A DNA stretch of 64,000 bases from JBARKJ01 sp963698885 (GTDB lineage Bacteria; Nitrospirota; JACRHJ01), in assembly GCA_963698885.1 (NCBI GenBank), contig CAVOSJ010000003.1, positions 310,001 to 374,000 of the forward strand. The letters run 5' to 3'. The position numbers were made by a program, and so were the translations under genes. Below, in pieces: positions 8,749 through 17,261 of the stretch (positions are counted from its first letter, which is position 1; each line of letters opens with the position of its first letter). The notes beneath the pieces were generated by a model. It made no database searches and was not told where the DNA came from. It saw nothing but the letters and a program-made list of their open reading frames with translations.

Positions 8749-9204
8749 ATGAAAAAAATCATCGTAATCCACGGCCCCAACCTGAACCTGCTCGGCAAGA
8801 GAGAGCCGGATACTTACGGGCGCGTAACCTTTGATGAACTGAACAGCATGCTCAGGAAAGCCGCTTTAAAAGCGGGCGTGGAGTTAGGGATAGCCCAGTC
8901 AAACCATGAGGGCGAAATAGTAGATATTATCCAGAAGGCCGATGGAAATTTCGAGGCCATTATCATAAACCCCGGGGCATACACCCACACAAGTATCGCT
9001 ATAAGGGACGCCATAGCCGCTGTCGGCATCCCTACGGTGGAAGTCCATATTTCCAACATTTACAAACGGGAAGATTTCAGGCATAAATCTTATATATCGG
9101 AAGTCGCGGCGGGCGTGATATCGGGTTTCGGGATAAACAGCTACATGCTGGGCATCCGCGCCGCGCTGGCCATCCTGAAAACAGGTAAAAACGCCAATGG
9201 CTGA
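8749..9204 (+). CDS. aroQ: 3-dehydroquinate dehydratase, type II
   Basis: Shikimate-pathway enzyme that dehydrates 3-dehydroquinate. Type II signatures are present: HGPNLNLLGKREPDTYG with the catalytic Tyr, SNHEGEIVDIIQ, INPGAYTHTSIAIRDA, and VEVHISN with the catalytic His. The length of 151 aa is normal for the dodecameric type II enzyme. It overlaps the following peptidase gene by 8 nt. Confidence 0.97.
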   Translation: MKKIIVIHGPNLNLLGKREPDTYGRVTFDELNSMLRKAALKAGVELGIAQSNHEGEIVDIIQKADGNFEAIIINPGAYTHTSIAIRDAIAAVGIPTVEVHISNIYKREDFRHKSYISEVAAGVISGFGINSYMLGIRAALAILKTGKNANG

Positions 9205-10288
9205 TAAAAGAGAAAAAAGGCTGGAAGGTTTAAGGAGGCGTTTTGTCTCCGAAGGCGCGGACGCTTTTCTGGTCACAAACTTAACGAACGTCTCGTATTT
9301 AACAGGCTTCACCGGCTCGTCTGGCTATGTGGTAGTTACCCCGAAAAAAGCTTTTTTCATAACCGACTCCAGGTACACGACCCAGAGCCGGGATGAGGTG
9401 GAAGGTTACGAGGTACGGATTCAGAAAGGCCGGCTGTCGGAAGAGCTTGGAAAAATCATAAAAGAGCTTGGCTCGAAAAAGGTTGGTTTTGAGTCGCGAA
9501 ACGTAGTGTTCGATTTCCACGGCGCACTCCAAAATGAACTTGGCGGGATGGAACTTCTGCCTGTAAAGGACGCGGTGGAAAAGCTCCGGGCGATAAAAGA
9601 CGAGGATGAGATAGCCAGGATTACCGAAGCCGTCAGGCGCGCCGAGGAAGGTTTCCGGGAAAACATCTCACGGATTGCCCCCGGTATGGTGGAGAACGAG
9701 ACCGCGCTTGGGCTGGAATTCAACATCCGGAAACTCGGGGCGAAGAAGATGCCTTTTGACATAATAGTCGCATCCGGGGAGCGCGGAGCCCTTCCGCATG
9801 GGATAGCCTCCGGCAAGGAGATGAAGGACGGGGAGACGCTGATAATAGACTTCGGCGGCGAGGCCCACGGCTACCAGTCGGACATAACGAGGAGCGGCGT
9901 TGTCGGCGAGCCGGACAGGAAACAGTCCGAGATATATGATATAGTCCTGGAGGCCCAGAAGCGCGCCATAGACAAGGTCCGTGCGGGGGTATCCTGCAAG
10001 GAGGTAGATGAGGCGGCCAGGGGCCACATCGCTTCCAAGGGCTACGGCGAATATTTCGGCCACGGGCTTGGGCATGGGGTAGGCCTGGATGTGCACGAGT
10101 CCCCGTCCGTGTCGTATTTAAGCGAAGAGGTGCTCCAGGAGGGGATGGTCATAACGATAGAACCGGGGATATACATACCCGGGTGGGGCGGTTTCAGGAT
10201 AGAGGATATGGTCCTCGTGACGGCGGAAGGCTGCGAGGTCCTGACGTCGCTTCCCAAGGACATGGACTTTCAACGTAACAGGAGGTAA
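9197..10288 (+). CDS. M24 family Xaa-Pro aminopeptidase
   Basis: Metallopeptidase with a creatinase-like N-terminal domain (residues 1–125) and a pita-bread catalytic domain. The five metal ligands are visible: Asp in IDFGG, Asp in SDITRSG, His in GHGLGHGVGL, Glu in TIEPGIY, and Glu in RIEDMV. At 363 aa it is the short PepQ/YqhT-like form. Its place between aroQ and efp is conserved in many bacteria. It most likely trims Xaa-Pro dipeptides or peptides in the cytoplasm. Confidence 0.94.
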   Translation: MADKREKRLEGLRRRFVSEGADAFLVTNLTNVSYLTGFTGSSGYVVVTPKKAFFITDSRYTTQSRDEVEGYEVRIQKGRLSEELGKIIKELGSKKVGFESRNVVFDFHGALQNELGGMELLPVKDAVEKLRAIKDEDEIARITEAVRRAEEGFRENISRIAPGMVENETALGLEFNIRKLGAKKMPFDIIVASGERGALPHGIASGKEMKDGETLIIDFGGEAHGYQSDITRSGVVGEPDRKQSEIYDIVLEAQKRAIDKVRAGVSCKEVDEAARGHIASKGYGEYFGHGLGHGVGLDVHESPSVSYLSEEVLQEGMVITIEPGIYIPGWGGFRIEDMVLVTAEGCEVLTSLPKDMDFQRNRR

Positions 10289-10293
10289 ATTTA

Positions 10294-10854
10294 GTGATTT
10301 CGACCGCAGAGTTCCGTAACGGCGCCAAGTTGGAAATAGACGGCGAGCCGTTTGTTATAATCGAGTTCCAGCACGTAAAGCCCGGCAAGGGCGGCGCGTT
10401 CGTCAGGACGAAACTGAAAAGCTTAAGATCTGGTAACGTAATTGACCGCACGTACCGTTCCGGCGAAAAGGTGGAGACGCCGAACCTGGAAGAGAGGTCG
10501 ATGCAGTACCTTTACAACACCGGGGAAGAATATTTTTTCATGGACTCGGAGAGCTACGAGCAGTTCTCCATGACCGGAAAACAGATAGGCGACGGTGCGA
10601 GATGGCTTAAGGAAAACATGCTGGCGCAGGTCCTGTACCATAACGGAGACCCCATAAACGTGGAAGTGCCCATGTTCGTGGAACTGAAAGTGGTAAAGAC
10701 CGATCCCGGCGTGAAAGGGGACACCGCCTCCGGCGGGACGAAACCCGCAATCTTGGAGACGGGTGCGATAGTAAAGGTCCCGCTTTATCTTGAGGAAGGC
10801 GAGGTCATAAAGGTCGATACCAGGACCGGTGAATATCTGGAGAGGGTAAAGTAG
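10294..10854 (+). CDS. efp: Elongation factor P
   Basis: Translation factor that rescues ribosomes stalled on polyproline. The 186-aa protein has the KOW-like N-domain with loop HVKPGKGGAF; the tip lysine is K32. Two OB domains follow, with the family's closing TRTGEYLERV. The start is GTG with an AGGAGG site. A Lys rather than Arg at the tip is compatible with lysylation or the unmodified PGKGP-type systems, but no epmA/epmB is in the window. Confidence 0.97.
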   Translation: MISTAEFRNGAKLEIDGEPFVIIEFQHVKPGKGGAFVRTKLKSLRSGNVIDRTYRSGEKVETPNLEERSMQYLYNTGEEYFFMDSESYEQFSMTGKQIGDGARWLKENMLAQVLYHNGDPINVEVPMFVELKVVKTDPGVKGDTASGGTKPAILETGAIVKVPLYLEEGEVIKVDTRTGEYLERVK

Positions 10855-10880
10855 TCTGCCCTGACAGGAGCGGATAAATA

Positions 10881-11339
10881 ATGAACCTGAAAGAGATAAA
10901 AGAGCTTATCGACGTCCTGAAAGACTCGGACGTGACCGAAATAGAGCTGGAAAAAGCGGGTACGAGGATTAAAATTAAAAAAGGCGCTGCGGGCCGTGAA
11001 CGGGTTCCCGCTCCGCGTGCCGGGGAGGCGCTTGCGGTAGAGCCCCCGGCGCAAGTCACCGCACCCCCGGCCGAGCCGTCGGGCGACGCGCAGAAAAATC
11101 TGTTCGTTGTGAATTCGCCGATCGTCGGCACGTTCTACCGCGCGCCCACTCCGGACGCGGCGGTTTACGTGGAGGTGGGCGACGTGGTCAAGAAGGGGCA
11201 GATACTCTGCATCATCGAGGCCATGAAGCTGATGAACGAAATAGAGGCCGAAGTGAGCGGAAAGATCGTAGCCGCACTCGTGGATAACGCCCAGCCAGTG
11301 GAGTACGGGGAACCGCTTTTCCATATCGAGCCTGTCTGA
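10881..11339 (+). CDS. accB: Biotin carboxyl carrier protein of acetyl-CoA carboxylase
   Basis: Carries biotin between the carboxylase and carboxyltransferase in malonyl-CoA formation. The N-terminal helix region is followed by a Pro/Ala hinge (residues 41–68) and a biotinyl domain. The biotin lysine is K116 in EAMKLMNE. The 152-aa length is typical. accC follows 24 nt downstream. Confidence 0.97.
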   Translation: MNLKEIKELIDVLKDSDVTEIELEKAGTRIKIKKGAAGRERVPAPRAGEALAVEPPAQVTAPPAEPSGDAQKNLFVVNSPIVGTFYRAPTPDAAVYVEVGDVVKKGQILCIIEAMKLMNEIEAEVSGKIVAALVDNAQPVEYGEPLFHIEPV

Positions 11340-11363
11340 ACCCGCCTTAACTCGAGGTAAAGT

Positions 11364-12698
11364 TTGTTCAAAAAGATACTGATTGCCAACCGGGGCGAGA
11401 TTGCCCTTCGTATAATCCGCGCCTGCAAAGAGCTCGGAATCAAGACGGTCTCGGTACACTCCACGATAGATGCGGAGTCCCTTCACGTACGCTTCGCGGA
11501 CGAGTCCATCTGTATCGGACCGGCCGATTCCGCGGCAAGTTACAGAAACATCCCGGCCATCCTTTCCGCGGCGGAAATAACGGACTCGGAAGCCATCCAC
11601 CCAGGTTATGGTTTTCTGGCGGAGAGCGCGAATTTCGCGGAGATGTGCGAGACCGCCGGGATAAAGTTCATCGGCCCTACTCCGGAGAACATCCGGCTGA
11701 TGGGGGACAAGGCCAAGGCGAAGGAGACGATGGTGAAGGCTGGCGTCCCGGTGATCCCCGGGAGCAAGGGGACTGTCAGCAGCGAGGACGAAATCCTTAC
11801 CCTGGCCACGAAAATCGGGTATCCGGTTATAATAAAGGCGTCCGCGGGAGGCGGGGGGCGCGGCATGCGCGTGGTGCATTCCGCCGGTAGCCTGATAAAC
11901 TCCTTCCTGACGGCGCAGGCCGAGGCGATGTCCTCATTCGGCAATCCGGAAGTGTACATAGAGAAGTTCATAACGGAGCCCCGGCATGTCGAGGTGCAGA
12001 TACTTGCGGATGAAAAGGGCAACATAATACACCTTGGCGAGAGGGACTGCTCGGTTCAGAGGCGGCATCAGAAGCTGATTGAAGAATCGCCTTCCCCGGC
12101 CATAACGCCCAAAATGCGCAAGAAAATGGGCGAGGTGGCCATTGCCGCGGCGAAGGCGGTGAAATACAGAAATGCGGGCACGGTGGAGTTCATCGTCTCA
12201 GGCGATAAATTCTTTTTCATGGAGATGAACACGCGCATACAGGTGGAGCATCCTGTCACGGAGATGGTGACGGGGATCGACCTGATAAAAGAGCAGATAA
12301 AAGCGGCCGCCGGCCTGACGCTGAAATACAAGCAGGACGATATAAAAATCGACGGCCACAGCTTCGAGTGCAGGATAAACGCGGAAGACCCGCAGAAGTT
12401 CACTCCGTGCCCCGGCACCATAACCACCTACAACGCGCCTGGCGGCCCCGGCGTCCGCGTGGACACCGCGGTTTATTCAAATTATACCGTCCCGCCCAAC
12501 TACGACTCCATGATCGCGAAACTTATCGTCCACGGGATTGACAGGGAAGAAGCGATGGCGAGGATGACGCGGGCGCTCGAGGAATTTATAATCGAAGGGA
12601 TAAAGACTACCATCCCTCTCCACAGGCGGGTGTTCCTGGACCCGGTCTTCCGCTCCGGGATATACAGCACCTCGTTCCTCGAAACATTCAATAAATAA
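11364..12698 (+). CDS. accC: Biotin carboxylase subunit of acetyl-CoA carboxylase
   Basis: ATP-grasp enzyme that carboxylates the biotin on AccB. N-terminal KILIANRGEIALRI, glycine loop GGGGRGMRV near residue 164, and the catalytic MNTRIQVEHPVTEM segment are present. The length of 444 aa is normal. The start is TTG with CGAGGTAA upstream, one of many TTG starts here. The stop overlaps an ATG (TAATG) that I take as the thiE start. Confidence 0.97.
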   Translation: MFKKILIANRGEIALRIIRACKELGIKTVSVHSTIDAESLHVRFADESICIGPADSAASYRNIPAILSAAEITDSEAIHPGYGFLAESANFAEMCETAGIKFIGPTPENIRLMGDKAKAKETMVKAGVPVIPGSKGTVSSEDEILTLATKIGYPVIIKASAGGGGRGMRVVHSAGSLINSFLTAQAEAMSSFGNPEVYIEKFITEPRHVEVQILADEKGNIIHLGERDCSVQRRHQKLIEESPSPAITPKMRKKMGEVAIAAAKAVKYRNAGTVEFIVSGDKFFFMEMNTRIQVEHPVTEMVTGIDLIKEQIKAAAGLTLKYKQDDIKIDGHSFECRINAEDPQKFTPCPGTITTYNAPGGPGVRVDTAVYSNYTVPPNYDSMIAKLIVHGIDREEAMARMTRALEEFIIEGIKTTIPLHRRVFLDPVFRSGIYSTSFLETFNK

Positions 12699-13343
12699 TG
12701 GCCGACATTCTGCCTCGGGGCCTCGGAGATAATCAGAGGCCTTTATCTCATAACTGACGCATCTGGGGCAAGGGGACACGAAGAAATTGTCCGCGAAGCG
12801 ATAGCCGGGGGCGCGAGGCTTATTCAGTTCCGGGATAAATATCTCCCAAAGGACGATTTCCGCGATATGGCATTCAGGCTCAGGAAAATCACGGCGGACG
12901 CCGGCGCTGCCTTTATCGTAAACGACGATTTGGAAACGGCGCTCGCCTGCGGTGCGGACGGGGTGCACCTGGGGCAGGACGATACGCCGCTCCCTATTGC
13001 GCGTAAGATTGCTGGGAATGGGCTTATAATCGGGATATCGACCCACTCCCTCGCCCAGGCGGAAGCTGCACAGGAAGGCGGCGCGGACTACATCGGTTTC
13101 GGCCCGATTTTCAAGACCGACACAAAGGACGCCGGAGAGGCTAAAGGGACCTCCCAACTCCGGTCGCTTAAGGAAAAAATAAAAATACCGATTGCCGCCA
13201 TCGGCGGCATAAATCTGGATAATGCATCAGAGGTGATAGAAGCGGGCGCGGACGCCGTGGCGGTCATATCAGCTGTTTCTGATGCAAAAGACGCGGCCCT
13301 TGCGGCCAGAAAGTTTGTAGAGTTATTTAAGGGGAGGTCTTGA
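12697..13343 (+). CDS. thiE: Thiamine-phosphate synthase (apparent one-base frameshift near the start)
   Basis: Joins HMP-PP and THZ-P to make thiamine phosphate. The TIM-barrel signatures are clear: GLYLITD, QFRDK, FIVNDD, DGVHLGQDD, GISTHS, DYIGFGPIF and AIGGI. No ATG, GTG, TTG or CTG lies in this frame between the accC stop and an internal Met at 12867, which would lose the first strands. The ATG at 12697 is one frame away. Adding one base, for example to the G4 run at 12717–12720, joins it to the ThiE frame and gives a normal 215 aa. A rare ATA or ATC start near 12729 is the alternative. Confidence 0.85.
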
Positions 13344-14455
13344 TGCGCGGGTTTTTAATCTTTATTGCATCCTTGTCGGCGGCTTTACTGTTAATTTCCG
13401 GCTGTTCCAAAGGCGGGGGCGACGTAATCAAGATAGGCGTCGCCGGGCCGATGACCGGGGATCAGAGCCGCTACGGAGTGGACTTTAAAAACGGCGTCGG
13501 AATGGCGGTGGAGAAATGGGAGTCGCAGGGCGGGGTCATGGGGAAGAAGGTGCAGGTGCTCCTGGAGGACGACCAGCATGACCCGAAACAGGCGGTATCC
13601 GCGGCCAATAAGCTGATAAACGAGAACGTAGCCGGTGTTATAGGACATTTCAATTCTTCCTGCTCCATACCCGCGTCCAAAGTCTATCTGGACGGAGGCA
13701 TCCCGATGATAAGCCCGGCCACTACCAATCCGCAGTTCACCGAGCAGGGATACTGGAACACTTTCCGCGTATGCGGAAGGGACGACCAGCAGGGGAAAGT
13801 GGCGGCGGAGTTCGTTACTAATGATCTGAAGAAAACGCGCATCGCGGTGATCCAGGATAAAACCACCTACGGCCAGGGAATAACCGACGAGTTCAAGAAG
13901 AACCTTGGGCCGCGGGCGAAGGTAGTTTACGACGGCAGCATCATCCAGGGCGACAAGGACTTCAAGAGCGTGCTCGCCAGTATAAAGAGCGCGGGCCCTG
14001 AAGTGGTTTATTTCGGCGGGATGTATCCGGAAGCGGGCCTCCTTGTCAGGCAGGCGCGAGAGATCGGGCTTGATGCAATATTTGTCGGCGGAGACGGCGC
14101 GATGGACAGGAAGCTGGTAGAGATTGCCGGAGGGAGCGCGGACGGTTTTTATATAACTTTCACCCCCGACCCTTCCAGCATAGAAAGCGCCAGGGACTTC
14201 CTGGATAAATACAAAAGGAAGTTCGGCGAGCCCGGCCCCTATTCCATATATGCATATGTCGCGGCGGATATAATGCTTAAGGCTATAAACGATACGAAAT
14301 CCACCGACGGAAAGGTATTGGCTGACTATCTCCGCAAAAACAGCTTCGATTCTCCGCTCGGCAAAATCGAGTTCAGCAAAAACGGCGACAACAAAAACGC
14401 CCATTACGTCATCTGGAAAGTCGATGGCGGCAAGTTCGTCCAGGTGACCAAGTGA
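13343..14455 (+). CDS. Branched-chain amino acid-type ABC transporter substrate-binding lipoprotein
   Basis: Periplasmic binding protein of the LivJ/LivK class. A lipoprotein signal ends in LISGC with C21 as the lipidated residue. The mature part starts IKIGVAGPMTGDQSRYG, typical of this fold, and continues with GHFNSSCSIPAS and DKTTYGQG. The ATG at 13343 has GGGGAGG 5 nt upstream and overlaps the thiE stop. No permease or ATPase genes accompany it, so it either serves a transporter elsewhere or acts as a sensor. Its ligand is unknown; neighbours in thiamine synthesis (thiE, yjbQ) make a thiamine precursor conceivable only. Confidence 0.88.
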   Translation: MRGFLIFIASLSAALLLISGCSKGGGDVIKIGVAGPMTGDQSRYGVDFKNGVGMAVEKWESQGGVMGKKVQVLLEDDQHDPKQAVSAANKLINENVAGVIGHFNSSCSIPASKVYLDGGIPMISPATTNPQFTEQGYWNTFRVCGRDDQQGKVAAEFVTNDLKKTRIAVIQDKTTYGQGITDEFKKNLGPRAKVVYDGSIIQGDKDFKSVLASIKSAGPEVVYFGGMYPEAGLLVRQAREIGLDAIFVGGDGAMDRKLVEIAGGSADGFYITFTPDPSSIESARDFLDKYKRKFGEPGPYSIYAYVAADIMLKAINDTKSTDGKVLADYLRKNSFDSPLGKIEFSKNGDNKNAHYVIWKVDGGKFVQVTK

Positions 14456-14841
14456 AGCAGATAACGCTGCGCACCAAGAGCCGCGTCGAGATGGTAAACA
14501 TAACGGACGAGGTGCGCCGTGCGGCGGCCGAGAGCGGCGTCAAGGACGGGATATGCTACGTTTTCGTGCCGCACACCACCGCGGCCGTCACGATAAACGA
14601 GAACGCGGACCCGGACGTGGTGCGGGATATCGAGACGCACATGTCCAGCGTCATACCAGAGAGCGGGGATTACCGGCACTCTGAAGGGAACTCCGACGGA
14701 CATATAAAATCCAGCCTCTTCGGCTGTTCGGAGACTGTCTTCATAGAGGACGGCAAGCTGGTACTGGGGACCTGGCAGGGAATATTTTTATGCGAGTTCG
14801 ACGGGCCGCGCAGCAGGAAGGTTTATATAAAAATAAAGTGA
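14452..14841 (+). CDS. YjbQ family protein (secondary thiamine-phosphate synthase enzyme)
   Basis: A 129-aa protein of the UPF0047/YjbQ family. The conserved VPHTTAAVTINENADPDV, the HSEGNSDGHIKSSLFG histidine segment and GTWQGIFLCEFDGPR are all present. Known members have weak thiamine-phosphate synthase activity. It lies two genes from thiE, which fits that role. The GTG start overlaps the stop of the binding-protein gene by four bases. Confidence 0.92.
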   Translation: MKQITLRTKSRVEMVNITDEVRRAAAESGVKDGICYVFVPHTTAAVTINENADPDVVRDIETHMSSVIPESGDYRHSEGNSDGHIKSSLFGCSETVFIEDGKLVLGTWQGIFLCEFDGPRSRKVYIKIK

Positions 14842-14858
14842 CTTTGCCGGAGGGTTTT

Positions 14859-15059
14859 ATGTCTGAATGCAATGTACATAAAAATAAATCGAAATGTACC
14901 TGCACCTACGAGCCTTGTCCCCGGAAGGGTATGTGCTGCGAGTGCATATCGTACCACAGGAAATCGCAGGAACTGCCTGGCTGTTTCTTCAAGCCGGAGG
15001 ACGAGAGGTCTTACGACCGCTCCTATGAACGGTTCGTGAAGTCCTTCGAGAGGAAATAG
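14859..15059 (+). CDS. Small Cys-rich cytosolic protein, DUF6485-like
   Basis: A 66-aa protein with eight cysteines: one at residue 4, then CTCTYEPC, MCCEC and GCFF. It ends in a charged helix (SYERFVKSFE). The start at 14859 has GGAGGG 5 nt before. The Cys pattern suggests zinc or an Fe-S cluster, an inference only. It resembles short conserved cytosolic proteins of anaerobic bacteria and archaea grouped as DUF6485. It abuts the next gene with no gap, so the two are probably co-translated. Confidence 0.7.
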   Translation: MSECNVHKNKSKCTCTYEPCPRKGMCCECISYHRKSQELPGCFFKPEDERSYDRSYERFVKSFERK

Positions 15060-15920
15060 ATGGACGGCGATGCCGCGAAAAAAATAGACGGCCTCGAAAA
15101 GGAGGTCCGGGACTTAAAGGAAGAGATAATCAGGCTTCAAAAGGCCCTGGGGAACGGAGTGGAAGAGATGCTCGTCCGCCGGGGTTTCCGGATTTACAGG
15201 AAAGAGCGGGACAAGGACGTTCTTAAATCGGGCGCACAGTTCAAAGAAGAGTTTTATTCTCTGATGGGGAAATATTCTTTCCGGCTCTTCCTGCGGGATG
15301 TGATAAAATACCAGGGCGGCTTCACTCCCGAAGGCCTCTCAAGGTTTATCGGCGACGAGGCGGCAAGGGAGTTTGGAGAATTTTTAATTAAATCCGGCAT
15401 TGCGCATGAACTGGGAGATGGACGTCTTTCCCTGTCGCACGGGCCGGTAAAGAGTTTCGGCCCCACCCTTGAATGGTATCTGGCGGAGGTAATGAAGCGC
15501 GAGCTTTATGCCGACGCCGTATGGGGCGTGAGTTTCAGGGAGGCAGGTACTGGCGGAGATTACGACCTTCTTGCCGCGCTGGAGGGTCTTTTGATTTACG
15601 CGGAAGTGAAATCGTCCCCGCCGAAACAGATATACGAAACGGAGATAGCGTCCTTCATCGACAGGACGCTCAAACTCTCTCCGCACCTCTCTCTTTTCAT
15701 CGTGGACACGGAGCTTCGGATGAAGGATAAAATCGTTTTTATGTTCGAGCAGACCCTCCCGAAGTCGTCCCTCGGGGCGACCCCCGTGGTGAGGTGGAAG
15801 GACGAGCTTTTCAGGGTGGGGGAGCGTATATTCATAGTGAACAGTAAAGGCGGCTTTATCCAGAACATAAAGGATGTAATCGCTGCATTCCTGAAGGAGA
15901 GAGCATGGCAAGCGGCATAA
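15060..15920 (+). CDS. Uncharacterised protein with probable PD-(D/E)XK nuclease fold
   Basis: A 286-aa protein of no family I recognise. Residues 1–32 are a predicted coiled coil (LEKEVRDLKEEIIRLQKAL). A middle region rich in helices resembles a winged helix (FTPEGLSRFIGDEAAREF). Near residues 160–180 it carries GGDYDLLAALEGLLIYAEVK: an Asp strand followed by a hydrophobic strand ending E-x-K, the core of PD-(D/E)XK nucleases, with an upstream helix Glu (TLEWYLAEVM). It sits between the Cys-rich protein and an NTPase. Nuclease activity is inferred from the motif alone. Confidence 0.65.
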   Translation: MDGDAAKKIDGLEKEVRDLKEEIIRLQKALGNGVEEMLVRRGFRIYRKERDKDVLKSGAQFKEEFYSLMGKYSFRLFLRDVIKYQGGFTPEGLSRFIGDEAAREFGEFLIKSGIAHELGDGRLSLSHGPVKSFGPTLEWYLAEVMKRELYADAVWGVSFREAGTGGDYDLLAALEGLLIYAEVKSSPPKQIYETEIASFIDRTLKLSPHLSLFIVDTELRMKDKIVFMFEQTLPKSSLGATPVVRWKDELFRVGERIFIVNSKGGFIQNIKDVIAAFLKERAWQAA

Positions 15921-16567
15921 GGCCTTCCTGCGTAATATGCGCATGGAGGGAGTCCTGCAAAAAACAGTTTTCCATGGCGGACCCTTCGCATTGCGCGGAG
16001 TTCTCGAGGGATTTAAGCATAAAGGACTATCCCGGCAAAAAAGGGATAAAAGTAATTATTCAGGGAGAGCCTGGCTCCGGTAAGACTACCCTTATCGAGC
16101 GGCTGGTTACGAAACTCCAGGATGTAAAAATTGGCGGGTTCTATACCCGCGAGATAAGGGAGCACGGCGAGCGGAAGGGCTTTAAAATAATTACGCTGGA
16201 CAAGCGCGAAGGGGTCCTCGCGCACGAAAAAATACAGGGCGGCCTGAAAGTGGGTAAATATACGGTAAACGTGGAAGACCTGGAAAAGGTCGGGGTGAAA
16301 TCGCTCGAAGAAGCCCTTCTAAAAGACGATCTCGTGGTGATAGACGAGATCGGAAAGATGGAGCTTATGAGCGGCCATTTCATGCAGATAGCCTCAAACG
16401 CGTTGGAAGGCGATAAACCCCTCGTGGCGACGGTGCCGGTTGACGGGCCGCCATTTGTCGAAGAGTTAAAGGCGCGAAAGGATATACACCTGCTTACGAT
16501 AACGCCGTCCAACCGCGATGAGCTTCTGGAAGAAGCGGTAAGGCACATCAGGGGCGATATCCCGTGA
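15905..16567 (+). CDS. THEP1-like nucleoside-triphosphatase with N-terminal four-Cys motif
   Basis: Residues 48–220 match the THEP1 NTPase family: Walker A GEPGSGKT at 54–61, GGFYTREIREHGERKGF, Walker B LVVIDEIGKMEL, and a C-terminal TVPVDGPPFVEELKAR. Before it are about 45 extra residues with C9, C12, C18 and C30 (CVIC, SCKK, HC), which could bind zinc or an Fe-S cluster. The start overlaps the nuclease-like gene by 16 nt and the end overlaps the glycosyltransferase by 4 nt. The in vivo role of THEP1 proteins is not settled. Confidence 0.85.
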   Translation: MASGIRPSCVICAWRESCKKQFSMADPSHCAEFSRDLSIKDYPGKKGIKVIIQGEPGSGKTTLIERLVTKLQDVKIGGFYTREIREHGERKGFKIITLDKREGVLAHEKIQGGLKVGKYTVNVEDLEKVGVKSLEEALLKDDLVVIDEIGKMELMSGHFMQIASNALEGDKPLVATVPVDGPPFVEELKARKDIHLLTITPSNRDELLEEAVRHIRGDIP

Positions 16568-17232
16568 AGGTGTTGGGCCTGATACCGGCATATGACGCGG
16601 CGGGGATGGTCGGGGGCGTAGTAGAAAAGGCGCTGAAGCATTTGCCCGAAGTGTTGGTAGTCGATGACGGGAGTTCCGATAATACGGCGGGCGAGGCGAG
16701 CGGGGCCGGCGCAAAAATAATCTCCCATCCGCGTAACCTGGGAAAAGGGGCGGCGCTGAAGACCGGCTTCAAATATGCGCTCGAAAAAGGATATGACGCA
16801 GTCCTTACCATGGACGCGGACGGCCAGCACGACCCGGATGAAATACCGAAGCTCCTTTCCGCCGTGTCGGCCGATGCCGGGATTGTCGTAGGCGCCAGGC
16901 TTACGGAGAAAGAAAAAATTCCGCCCGCCAGGTACAGGGCCAACATGGTCGGGGTGAAGTGTATCTCCTGGAGGGCAAGGAACCCGTTGCTGGACTCCCA
17001 GTCCGGATTTCGTATATACATGGCGGAATTGCTGCGCGAAATGAAGGTGAAATCTTCCGGTTTCGAGGCGGAATCGGAGATGCTGATGCGCGCGGGGATT
17101 ATGGGATACAAGATAATTAGCGTGCCCGTCAGGACAATTTACAATGAGGAAGCGCTCAGAAGAAGCCATTTCAGGAACGTGCCGGATACTTATCACATCT
17201 GCATAATGTTCCTGAGGAGCTTCTTCTGGTAG
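16564..17232 (+). CDS. Family 2 glycosyltransferase (DPM1/DPG-synthase-like)
   Basis: GT-A fold transferase of 222 aa. N-terminal LIPAYDAAG and VVDDGSSDNT bind the nucleotide; TMDADGQHDPDEI carries the metal-binding Asp motif; QSGFRIY and ESEMLMRA follow. It resembles enzymes that transfer a sugar to polyprenyl phosphate, but lacks a C-terminal membrane domain. The GTG start overlaps the NTPase stop. It ends the tightly coupled run from thiE; a hairpin and a new promoter lie just after. Confidence 0.88.
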   Translation: MKVLGLIPAYDAAGMVGGVVEKALKHLPEVLVVDDGSSDNTAGEASGAGAKIISHPRNLGKGAALKTGFKYALEKGYDAVLTMDADGQHDPDEIPKLLSAVSADAGIVVGARLTEKEKIPPARYRANMVGVKCISWRARNPLLDSQSGFRIYMAELLREMKVKSSGFEAESEMLMRAGIMGYKIISVPVRTIYNEEALRRSHFRNVPDTYHICIMFLRSFFW

Positions 17233-17249
17233 GGGGAAAAAAATTCCCC
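17233..17249. other. GGGGAA/TTCCCC inverted repeat after the GT2 gene
   Basis: Six-base-pair hairpin with an A5 loop directly after the glycosyltransferase stop. There is no T tract, so it is a weak terminator at best; it may protect the 3' end of the transcript. Confidence 0.4.
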
Positions 17250-17261
17250 GCGAACTTTGGC

